Shown: piece by piece, positions 1 through 6,838 of the stretch
Position numbering within the stretch: position 1 is the stretch's first letter
How the letters are laid out: each line of letters begins with the position of its first letter
NCBI GenBank assembly: GCA_031266255.1
Contig: JAISBK010000120.1
Location: 1-27,076, forward strand
DNA length: 27,076 nt
Reading direction: 5' to 3'
Source of the DNA: Treponema sp.
Lineage (GTDB): Bacteria > Spirochaetota > Spirochaetia > Treponematales > Breznakiellaceae
Notes under the pieces: generated by a model
What the model saw: the letters and a program-made list of their open reading frames with translations, nothing else
Database searches by the model: none
Told to the model about the DNA's origin: nothing
Program-made: the position numbers and the translations under genes

Positions 1-10
1 TTACGTTTAT

Positions 11-32
11 ATTTTGTTATAATTAACAAAAT
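11..32. repeat. AT-rich inverted repeat overlapping a TATAAT
   Basis: Nine-base perfect arms (11-19 and 24-32) flank the four-base loop TAAT. A consensus TATAAT lies inside it at 18-23. It could be an operator or only part of an AT-rich intergenic sequence; the window starts too close upstream to see a -35 box. Confidence 0.4.
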
Positions 33-90
33 AATTTTTGGCATCCCTTGCAAAGGAGGAATTTTTAAATGCCGTCTCATTTCTCTTTTT

Positions 91-119
91 TTTTACCCCC
101 CCCCCCCCCCCCCTATAAA
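91..119 (+). promoter_or_regulatory. Putative promoter whose spacer is a poly-C tract
   Basis: An uninterrupted run of 18 C lies at 96-113. It is followed directly by TATAAA (114-119), a -10-like element. A weak -35-like TTTTAC lies at 91-96, which leaves exactly 17 bases (97-113), all C, between the two. A transcript from here would start near 126 and leave a leader of about 100 nt before the chemoreceptor gene. The poly-C run is seen directly; its role as a promoter spacer is inference, since the -35 match is poor. Confidence 0.4.
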
Positions 120-151
120 ATATATAGGTCCTTTGTGTTCTATTTTCTTTT

Positions 152-179
152 TTGAAGGATCATCGCAGCATTTTTAATT
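152..179 (+). promoter_or_regulatory. Alternative promoter for the chemoreceptor gene
   Basis: TTGAAG at 152-157 and TTAATT at 174-179 are separated by 16 bases. This is a plausible sigma-70-type pair closer to the gene than the poly-C element. Both match the consensus only moderately. Confidence 0.3.
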
Positions 180-222
180 CGCCAAGATGTAATCTGGGAA
201 GGTACTGTTTAAGGAGCTTTAT

Positions 223-2421
223 ATGCGTTTAAAATATAGGCTAACTATGGTGGTTATGAGTATCCTCATCATCGGGGTAAGTTCCCTCGTCATTATAAGC
301 CTTTATCGGAGTTCTAAGGTGCAGCTTGCAAGCGCCAAGGAAAGTTTGAACCGTCTGGCTGGTCAACAGGCGTTGTTTATTCAAGGCCAGTATGAAGGCT
401 ACCTCCGGGTTGCCAAGGTACTGGGCGGTATCATGGCGGACTTCGAGACCATTGAACCGTCTATAAGACGGTTCTGGTTTAGGGAAAATATGCGGGCCGT
501 ATTGGTAGACGAACAAGATCTCATTGGTATCTTTGGGGTGTGGAAGCCAAATGTCTTAGACGGCCAGGACAGTGACTATGCGGGAACCCCTGGGTCAACC
601 ACAAGCGGCCAGTTTGTTCCTTATTATCATCAGGAACAGGGAATGACCGAATATACTTCCTACCCCGATGTCGCATCAATAGAACGAGATATGGCAAGGG
701 GGGAAGTGATCATAGGAGATCCCCAGCCGTTGATCTCCCAAGGAAAGGAAATCTTGACCATCACTATAGAGGTGCCGGTTATCCATCCCCAGACCAAGCA
801 AGTCATCGCCTTGTCAGGAGTTATTGTGAATGCCCAGGCCATCCAAGGGGTTATTGAAAATATCATCAATACCAATGCCGATATTTATGCAGTTTCGGTC
901 TATTCAACCAACGGAACCATCATTGGCAGTTTTATCCCCGACCGAGTTGGTAAGAACTACCGGGAAGTGGATACCTTCTATTTTGGATATGAGACCCCGC
1001 TCGAACAAGCCATACGTAACGGACAGACCTTTGAGTTGACCTCCTATTCAGAGCTTCTGAAAGCTTCAGTCTATACGGTACAGTACCCATTTATTATAGG
1101 GGAGGGGCATAATAACTTTTGGTCGATTATGGTAGAGAGCCCTGAAGACGTTATTCTGCAGGATATCTATACGCTTTCCAAGTTTATGATTGTCCTGGCC
1201 ATTGCCGTGATCCTTATCGGCGCGGTTATCACCTTTATGGTTGCTCATAGGATTGCCAAACCCATCGTGATCGTGGCGAATACCCTCAAGGATATATCCG
1301 AAGGAGAGGGAGACTTGACGAAAACCGTGAATGTATATCAAAAGGACGAAATAGGCGACTTGGCAAAGTATTTCAACGCTACCATGGAACGGATCAAGGG
1401 TTTAATCATCATCATAAGAGATCAAGCTAACGGCCTATTGAATATTGGAAGCGATCTTGCCAGTAATATGACGGAAAGCGCTGCGGCCATGAACGAAATT
1501 ACCGCCAATATCCAGAATATCAAGGGCAGAGTAACTTATCAGTCAACCGGAGTTAGACAATCCGGTGTAACTATGGAACAGATCACCCAAGAGATTCATA
1601 AACTCAACGGCCATATTGATACGCAGAGCGATAGTATATCCCGTTCCTCAGCGGCTATTGAGCAGATGCTTACCAATATCCAATCGGTAACCCAAGTACT
1701 GGTAAAAAACACCGCTAACGTAAAATCCCTTGCCTCTGCCTCTGAAGTGGGGCGCAGCGGGCTTCAGGAAGTAGCTGAAGATATACAGGAAATAGCCCGA
1801 CAATCCGAAGGGTTGCTGGAGATCAATGCGGTGATGGAAAACATCGCGAGTCAAACGAATCTGCTGTCGATGAATGCGGCGATTGAAGCGGCGCACGCAG
1901 GAGAAGTGGGGAAGGGTTTTGCAGTGGTGGCGGATGAGATCAGGAAGCTGGCGGAATCTTCTGGGGAACAATCAAAGACCATAGGGGTGGTATTAAAGAA
2001 GATTAAGGATTCTATTGATAAGATAAGCAAATCGACTGATTCGGTGTTGAATAAATTTGAAGCCATAGACAAGGGGGTACGGACGGTTTCGGACCAGGAA
2101 GAATACATCCGGCAGGCAATGGAAGAACAGAATGCGGGGAGTAAGCAGGTACTTGAAGCGGTGGGATCGGTGAATGACGTAACGCTTTTGGTGAAGGGGA
2201 GTTCCAAGGAGATGCAGCAAGGAAGCAAAGAGGTGATTAAGGAGAGCCAGAACCTTGCATCAGTAACCCATGAAATACACGAGGGGATGACTGAGATGGC
2301 CGTAGGGGCGGACAATGTGAATGTAGCGGTAAATAAGATAAACGAATTGAGTGTACAGAACAAAGACAGTATTATGGTGCTGGTGCAAGAAGTCTCCAAG
2401 TTTAAGGTTGTTGCATCCTAA
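223..2421 (+). CDS. Methyl-accepting chemotaxis protein (dCache-type sensor)
   Basis: Transmembrane chemoreceptor of 732 residues that senses a periplasmic ligand and controls the CheA-CheW kinase complex. TM1 is at about residues 7-28 and a large periplasmic sensor at about 29-317; its layout, with the IIGDPQP and PVIHPQT stretches, resembles double-Cache domains. TM2 is at about 319-341, HAMP at about 341-394, and a long coiled coil follows. The highly conserved signalling tip lies at about residues 543-578, with QTNLLSMNAAIEAAHAGE and GKGFAVVADEIRKLAE. No C-terminal CheR-binding pentapeptide is visible. The ATG is preceded by AAGGAG with good spacing. The ligand cannot be predicted. Codon choice in the signalling tip is richer in GCG than in the rest of the gene, which may reflect exchange with paralogous receptors. 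The gene seems to stand alone, not in a che operon. Confidence 0.95.
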   Translation: MRLKYRLTMVVMSILIIGVSSLVIISLYRSSKVQLASAKESLNRLAGQQALFIQGQYEGYLRVAKVLGGIMADFETIEPSIRRFWFRENMRAVLVDEQDLIGIFGVWKPNVLDGQDSDYAGTPGSTTSGQFVPYYHQEQGMTEYTSYPDVASIERDMARGEVIIGDPQPLISQGKEILTITIEVPVIHPQTKQVIALSGVIVNAQAIQGVIENIINTNADIYAVSVYSTNGTIIGSFIPDRVGKNYREVDTFYFGYETPLEQAIRNGQTFELTSYSELLKASVYTVQYPFIIGEGHNNFWSIMVESPEDVILQDIYTLSKFMIVLAIAVILIGAVITFMVAHRIAKPIVIVANTLKDISEGEGDLTKTVNVYQKDEIGDLAKYFNATMERIKGLIIIIRDQANGLLNIGSDLASNMTESAAAMNEITANIQNIKGRVTYQSTGVRQSGVTMEQITQEIHKLNGHIDTQSDSISRSSAAIEQMLTNIQSVTQVLVKNTANVKSLASASEVGRSGLQEVAEDIQEIARQSEGLLEINAVMENIASQTNLLSMNAAIEAAHAGEVGKGFAVVADEIRKLAESSGEQSKTIGVVLKKIKDSIDKISKSTDSVLNKFEAIDKGVRTVSDQEEYIRQAMEEQNAGSKQVLEAVGSVNDVTLLVKGSSKEMQQGSKEVIKESQNLASVTHEIHEGMTEMAVGADNVNVAVNKINELSVQNKDSIMVLVQEVSKFKVVAS

Positions 2422-2500
2422 GGTGGTATGCGGTCTTATCCGCCATATCCACTCAATCTGATCTACTCACTCCTCCTTTTCTTCATTATACTTACCTTTA

Positions 2501-3583
2501 ATGAAACCAATACCTTCCGCTCTATGGTCCTTCCTGCCGGTAGCAGGGGGGACCTTTCTCCTTCTTGGTGGTATGGCGTTTTTTTCCGGCTGCTATACTC
2601 TAAAACAGGGTTTTACCATGTTGGGGTATCTGCATCGGGGGATTCCTCTGGAATCCCTCCTGGATACGGCTACTCCCGAGGAGTTTGAGGAAAACCGCCG
2701 TTTCGTGGAAGCCATTCAGGATATTCGCCGCTTTGCCACCGAAGAACTGGGACTCAAGGAAAGCGCCAATTATACCCGGTACGTTGCGCTTAATCGGGAC
2801 TACTTAGCCGCAGTCGTTTCTGCATCCGCAGCAGATTCCTTTGCCCGGTATGAGTGGTGGTTTCCTGTGGTGGGTAAGGTTCCCTATAAGGGTTTTTTCA
2901 ATCCAGAGGATGCCCGTAAGGAAGCGGAAAAGCTCAAGAAACAGGGCTTTGATGTATGGATCCGGCAGGTTGATGCCTTTAGTACCTTGGGTTGGTTTTC
3001 AGATCCCCTCTATTCCTATATGCGGGAGTATCCTATCTATCATCTGGCGGATCTGCTTATCCATGAAACCTTGCATGCCACGGTCTATCTGAAAGGGCAA
3101 TCCCAGTTCAACGAGGAATTGGCAGAATTTGTGGGTAGTGAGGGATCCCGGCTTTACATGGAAAAGCGTTTTGGCCCTGATGCTGAGGAATACCAACGTA
3201 TGATAAATGCTGAAAAAGATCAGGCGGCTTACCTGGTGTTCATAAAGGGCATGATCGCCGAGTTGGATGCCGTGTATACCAGTTCCTTGGATCGGGCAGA
3301 AAAGTTGCGGCAGAAGGAAACCCTGATCCAGGTCGCACAAAACCGGTTTGAAGCAGAATATGAAACCCGATTCAACAGCGATGCGTACCGGGGCTTTTCC
3401 CGTTTACCGGTGAATAATGGGTATCTGGAACTCTTCCGTCTCTATTACGATGGGGGGGATTATTTTAAGGCCCTCTATGAACGTTCCGGTGAGGATCTAC
3501 CCCTGTTTATCGCTGCTGCGAAAACCTTGACGGCTAAGGGTGATCCCCGCCAGGCACTGGCAGCAGCTCTGGAACAACCCTAA
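2501..3583 (+). CDS. Predicted zinc aminopeptidase, lipoprotein
   Basis: Putative metallo-aminopeptidase of the family often annotated 'predicted aminopeptidase' (COG4324, PF10023 type), 360 residues. The N terminus has a hydrophobic segment (about residues 8-30) ending in a lipobox-like FFSGC, with Cys31 as the likely lipidated residue, so the enzyme is probably anchored in an envelope membrane. The zinc motif is HETLH (His188, Glu189, His192), followed by the acidic segment NEELAEF at 204-210, which should supply the third ligand. Substrate unknown. The start has no clear Shine-Dalgarno sequence. I chose 2501 because it keeps the signal peptide; the next in-frame ATG at 2573 would cut it. 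The gene lies 79 bp after the chemoreceptor and 52 bp before radC, same strand, possibly co-transcribed with radC. Confidence 0.85.
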   Translation: MKPIPSALWSFLPVAGGTFLLLGGMAFFSGCYTLKQGFTMLGYLHRGIPLESLLDTATPEEFEENRRFVEAIQDIRRFATEELGLKESANYTRYVALNRDYLAAVVSASAADSFARYEWWFPVVGKVPYKGFFNPEDARKEAEKLKKQGFDVWIRQVDAFSTLGWFSDPLYSYMREYPIYHLADLLIHETLHATVYLKGQSQFNEELAEFVGSEGSRLYMEKRFGPDAEEYQRMINAEKDQAAYLVFIKGMIAELDAVYTSSLDRAEKLRQKETLIQVAQNRFEAEYETRFNSDAYRGFSRLPVNNGYLELFRLYYDGGDYFKALYERSGEDLPLFIAAAKTLTAKGDPRQALAAALEQP

Positions 3584-3635
3584 CATTTTTGGGGCGGTCT
3601 TAAAGCATAACTCATAACCGTATCATTATTAGGGT

Positions 3636-4352
3636 ATGGATTGTATCTATTTAGATTGTGATAACACCATTGAAGTCCGGGATCCTGGTCAGGGGGTCGA
3701 ACCCGGTATGTTCTCTCAGGAGCAAGATCCCCGGGAAAAACTCATCAGCGCCGGGCCTGATGCAATGTCCGATCAGGAATTACTTACCATCTTCCTCAAT
3801 GTGGGTATGAGGAGCAAGCATACCCATACCTTGGCAAAGGAATTACTGGAACGCTTAGATCAAGAAAAAGGGATTCCTCCGGTAAAGGAACTGTCCCTTT
3901 TCCAAGGAATGGGGAAGATCAAGGCCTGTTCCATCGTGGCCATGCTGGAATTCAGCAGACGGCGATGGGGCGTCGCAGGAACCAGGATTCAGCATCCCCA
4001 AGATATTTATGCTCTAATCCGCCACCATGCGGATCGCCGACAGGAACGTTTTATCTGTCTTTCATTGAACGGAGCCCATGAGGTCTTGGCAGTACGAATT
4101 GTGACTATTGGCCTTGTTAACCGGACCATCGTACATCCTCGAGAAGTATTTGCCGACCCGCTCCTGGATCGGGCCAGTGCGGTGATTGTGGCTCACAACC
4201 ACCCTTCCGGCCAGCTTACCCCCTCTACCGAAGATGATGACATCACACTCAGGCTCAAGGCGGCTGCAGAACTCCTGGGATTACATTTTCTCGATCACCT
4301 GATATTTTCTGAAACCGCCTATCTCAGTTACCGTCAAACCGGAAGACTCTAG
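3636..4352 (+). CDS. radC: RadC family (JAB/MPN-domain) protein
   Basis: RadC-family protein, 238 residues from the first ATG. An N-terminal helix-hairpin-helix-like part (PREKL at 32-36, then about 45-110) precedes a JAMM metal-site domain with Glu137, the HNHPSG motif (His187, His189) and Asp200. The family was once linked to DNA repair, but its function is unsettled; the JAMM residues suggest a metal-dependent hydrolase. Residues 1-24 do not look like the family, so the true start may be the ATG at 3708, which gives 214 residues and has AGGGGG about 11 bases upstream. The ATG at 3636 has only a too-close AGGG. The stop codon abuts the stop of the convergent protease gene with no base between them. 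Confidence 0.9.
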   Translation: MDCIYLDCDNTIEVRDPGQGVEPGMFSQEQDPREKLISAGPDAMSDQELLTIFLNVGMRSKHTHTLAKELLERLDQEKGIPPVKELSLFQGMGKIKACSIVAMLEFSRRRWGVAGTRIQHPQDIYALIRHHADRRQERFICLSLNGAHEVLAVRIVTIGLVNRTIVHPREVFADPLLDRASAVIVAHNHPSGQLTPSTEDDDITLRLKAAAELLGLHFLDHLIFSETAYLSYRQTGRL

Positions 4353-5582
4353 TTAGCGTATTCCGTCAGGGTTTAACACTTCTTCCCGGTCTGCCAAAGT
4401 CATCTCCGCTTTTATGATTTCTCCCCCACGCCGGATTTCTACGACCACCTTTTCTCCAGGCTTGTTATCTTCCAAGGCCGAGTAGAGATCCGCCAGGGTA
4501 TCGGTCTTCATACCGTCAACCGAGGTGATGATGTCTCCCCCCAGATAAATCACACTAGAACCGTACCGTACCGGTTCGCTACCTTGACGGATACCTGCCC
4601 GGTCTGCGAAACCGCTCCGCTTGGTCCGGGAAACTAAGAGTCCGGTAGATACCGGCAATTTTGCATACCTGACCAGGGCAGGGAAAAGCTGTACCACTGA
4701 CGCGTCAATCCAGCCCCGCCTGACTTTTCCATATTCGATGAGTTCGGCTACTACCCGCTTGGCGGTATTCACCGGTACTGCAAACCCAATACCCACAGAT
4801 CCCCCGGAGGGAGAATAGATCATGGTATTGATGCCGATCATACGGCCCTGGGTATCAAGCAGGGGACCTCCGGAATTCCCGGGGTTGATAGACGCATCGG
4901 TCTGGATCATATCCCGGATGATATGCTGCTTGGAAGTCTGGATGGGACGACCAAGACCAGAAACAATACCTACCGTCAAGGTTCGTTCCAGCGCAAAAGG
5001 ATTCCCAATGGCCAATACTTTCTGACCTACCTTGAGATTCCCGGAAGACCCGAAAGGTATGGTGCGCAGTTCAATACCTCGGGGAGGATTGAATTTAAGA
5101 ACTGCGATGTCGTTTTCTGGGTCAGTTCCCACCACGGTTCCTTCAAACTGACTCCCATCGGCAAGATTGATAAACACCTTGTAGGCGTTGTCTATCACAT
5201 GGTTATTGGTTAATACATAGCCCCGGGTATCAATGATGGACCCTGAGCCAGAACCTCCTTCTTGGGGTACCGGCTCAAGAAACCAGTTGATGGCTACGGT
5301 TTCAGTGGTGATATTTACCACCGCCCCATTAAGCCGTTCATAGATCGTGATATTTTCCCGTTCATCCTCGGTATATGGCAGGAGATCCGCGGTATTGAGC
5401 TGGATGGATTGAGGATAGCCCAAGTCCGGCAGATCTGCCTGGTTCTGCTCTGATACCCTGGCACTAATCTGAGCAGCATCCTTTTTATGCGTCAGCAATC
5501 CAAAAACCACCGCACCCATGACAACGATGAGACTGCTCAACCCACAAAACCGTATTACCTGTCCACGGCTGTATAGTTTCAT
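4353..5582 (-). CDS. HtrA/DegQ-type serine protease with PDZ domain
   Basis: Periplasmic trypsin-like protease or chaperone of the HtrA family, 409 residues. Residues about 13-30 form an N-terminal membrane anchor with no obvious cleavage site. The protease domain has the catalytic triad His128 (TNNHVI), Asp158 (PENDIAVL) and Ser237 (GNSGGP). One PDZ domain follows at about 295-398, so this is the single-PDZ DegS/bacterial HtrA layout and not the two-PDZ DegP layout. The likely role is quality control of envelope proteins. The ATG has a good AGGAGAG about 6 bases upstream. No terminator lies between this gene and radC, which runs toward it. Confidence 0.94.
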   Translation of the reverse strand: MKLYSRGQVIRFCGLSSLIVVMGAVVFGLLTHKKDAAQISARVSEQNQADLPDLGYPQSIQLNTADLLPYTEDERENITIYERLNGAVVNITTETVAINWFLEPVPQEGGSGSGSIIDTRGYVLTNNHVIDNAYKVFINLADGSQFEGTVVGTDPENDIAVLKFNPPRGIELRTIPFGSSGNLKVGQKVLAIGNPFALERTLTVGIVSGLGRPIQTSKQHIIRDMIQTDASINPGNSGGPLLDTQGRMIGINTMIYSPSGGSVGIGFAVPVNTAKRVVAELIEYGKVRRGWIDASVVQLFPALVRYAKLPVSTGLLVSRTKRSGFADRAGIRQGSEPVRYGSSVIYLGGDIITSVDGMKTDTLADLYSALEDNKPGEKVVVEIRRGGEIIKAEMTLADREEVLNPDGIR

Positions 5583-5740
5583 TGGCTCTCCTCTCTTAAC
5601 ATTTTTTGTATTAACCCTATTTCAGTACGTGTTTTGAAACTAGCTTAAATATACTATAAAATAAGAAGAGATAAAAGGAGCGGATGCCTATTACACCGCG
5701 ATATACGTTATCCCAATCCATCCGCCTGAACCAGATTGCA

Positions 5741-5971
5741 TCATGCAAGTTCGGTGAAGGTGATTCGTTGCTTTATCCCATCGGTGTCTATGTCGAAGAT
5801 GACCGAGCCATCGGGATTCTCCTGTTTTTCGTACTGTACCTGGGCACCGATAAGGAATTCCTGTACCGAATGATCTACGCTATCGGTCTCGATCTCTTTA
5901 ATAAACACATCCCGCATCTGGTTATTACTACAAGAGTTGAATATTTCCCGTACCATCTCGTATCTTTTCAT
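5741..5971 (-). CDS. Small acidic protein of unknown function
   Basis: Open frame of 76 residues that reads like a genuine soluble protein. It is rich in Asp/Glu, has a helical N-terminal half containing NNQMRDVFIKEIETD, and ends in a strand-rich half (SVIFDIDTDG). I do not recognise the family. The Shine-Dalgarno sequence is weak, and a second possible start is Met6 (ATG at 5954-5956). On the other strand a 128-residue frame (5684-6070) overlaps it completely; that one has a hydrophobic, irregular composition typical of antisense translation, so I prefer this one. It sits between pgsA and the protease gene on the same strand. Confidence 0.6.
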   Translation of the reverse strand: MKRYEMVREIFNSCSNNQMRDVFIKEIETDSVDHSVQEFLIGAQVQYEKQENPDGSVIFDIDTDGIKQRITFTELA

Positions 5972-6177
5972 ATAATCTGTTCTGTGCTCGCCTTTTCTTC
6001 TTCTTTCACTGCTTGCGGCTACTCCGCGATGATGATCGCATTTTTTACCAAATCGACCCTAAAACTCTAATTTCCTTGCCCGTGATGTCGGTGAGGCTCT
6101 TTATACACTAAGCGATCTCCATGGTTATGTCAATTCCTCACCTTAATCCGGTTTATGGTCTCAACAGGTCGGTACTT
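5972..6177 (-). other. Spacer with no convincing gene
   Basis: About 206 bases between the pgsA stop and the small acidic protein. All three minus-strand frames are broken by stops. Short protein-like stretches occur in different frames (for example TDITGKEIRVLGSIW just before a stop), which may be the decayed remnant of a small gene or chance. No clear terminator or RNA fold was seen. Confidence 0.3.
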
Positions 6178-6777
6178 TTACTGGGGCCGTCCGCTATGCT
6201 TACCGGTTATCAGGGTCCTAAAATGAACAAGATATGAGATGAAGGAACTATACGCGGTAATAACACATCCGATGTTGAGGAGCGTGGCGATTATTGGTAA
6301 AACCGGCACCTCTGGTATGGTGACATCTAAGCGGCGGAGGCTTTCAAAAAGCAGAAAATAAAAAATGGTAACGATATAAAACAGGGTTTTAAATTTTCCG
6401 CCTTTCCCGGCTCCAATAGCGACCCCTTTTTCTATAGCCAGGAGTCGGACGAAATTCATGGAAAATTCACGGTAAAAGATCAACGCGAGGACCAGGGGAT
6501 GCACCGCTCCCGTAAGGGTCAGACAGATAAATAGGGTAAAATGCAGGATCACATCCCCAAAAGGATCAAATAACTTACCAAAACTGCTCACTTCACCGCG
6601 TTTACGGGCGTAATAACCGTCGAAAAAATCAGTCAGTTCCGCAATAATGAGCAGGGGAACCATGATAAAAACCGAAACCACGGCCCACTGGCTCCTTATC
6701 AAAGGGATAAAAAAAATGAGAAAAAGAATCGGCGCAAGAACGATCCGTAACAACGTAATTTTATTGGCAAGTTTCAT
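6178..6777 (-). CDS. pgsA: CDP-alcohol phosphatidyltransferase, PgsA-like
   Basis: Integral-membrane enzyme that transfers a phosphatidyl group from CDP-diacylglycerol to an alcohol, probably glycerol-3-phosphate in phosphatidylglycerol-phosphate synthesis. The family signature DGxxAR(8)GxxxDxxxD is present as DGYYARKRG, then GKLFDPFGD, with all catalytic aspartates. There are about five to six hydrophobic segments over 199 residues. The ATG at 6777 gives the typical family N terminus (MKLANKITLLR). A TTG at 6813 in the same frame would add 12 unrelated residues. There is no Shine-Dalgarno before the ATG, but a promoter ends exactly there (see separate entry). Another product such as phosphatidylinositol or phosphatidylserine cannot be excluded. 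Confidence 0.88.
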   Translation of the reverse strand: MKLANKITLLRIVLAPILFLIFFIPLIRSQWAVVSVFIMVPLLIIAELTDFFDGYYARKRGEVSSFGKLFDPFGDVILHFTLFICLTLTGAVHPLVLALIFYREFSMNFVRLLAIEKGVAIGAGKGGKFKTLFYIVTIFYFLLFESLRRLDVTIPEVPVLPIIATLLNIGCVITAYSSFISYLVHFRTLITGKHSGRPQ

Positions 6778-6783
6778 GGATTT

Positions 6784-6813
6784 ATTATAATGAGAATACT
6801 TCAATGTTCTCAA
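6784..6813 (-). promoter_or_regulatory. Sigma-70-type promoter of pgsA, predicted leaderless
   Basis: On the minus strand TTGAGA (6813-6808) and a perfect TATAAT (6789-6784) are separated by 18 bases. Counting from the -10 box, the first transcribed base falls at or within a base or two of 6777, the A of the pgsA ATG. No ribosome-binding site is present between them. Confidence 0.6.
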
Positions 6814-6838
6814 GATCTCATAGCTTGAAATGACACGA

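Noticed and set aside
2422..2455. Imperfect hairpin after the chemoreceptor gene
   Set aside because: TATG-CGG against CCGCCATA has a missing base and no T-run follows directly, so I do not call a terminator.
5684..6070. 128-codon + strand frame with AAGGAG close to its ATG and promoter-like boxes upstream
   Set aside because: Its translation is hydrophobic and irregular and runs fully antisense to the better 76-residue frame. The ribosome-binding site is only a few bases from the ATG. I cannot exclude a transcript here.
5972..6177. Possible decayed small gene between pgsA and the small acidic protein
   Set aside because: Protein-like fragments occur in several frames but are very short and broken by stops; chance is as likely.
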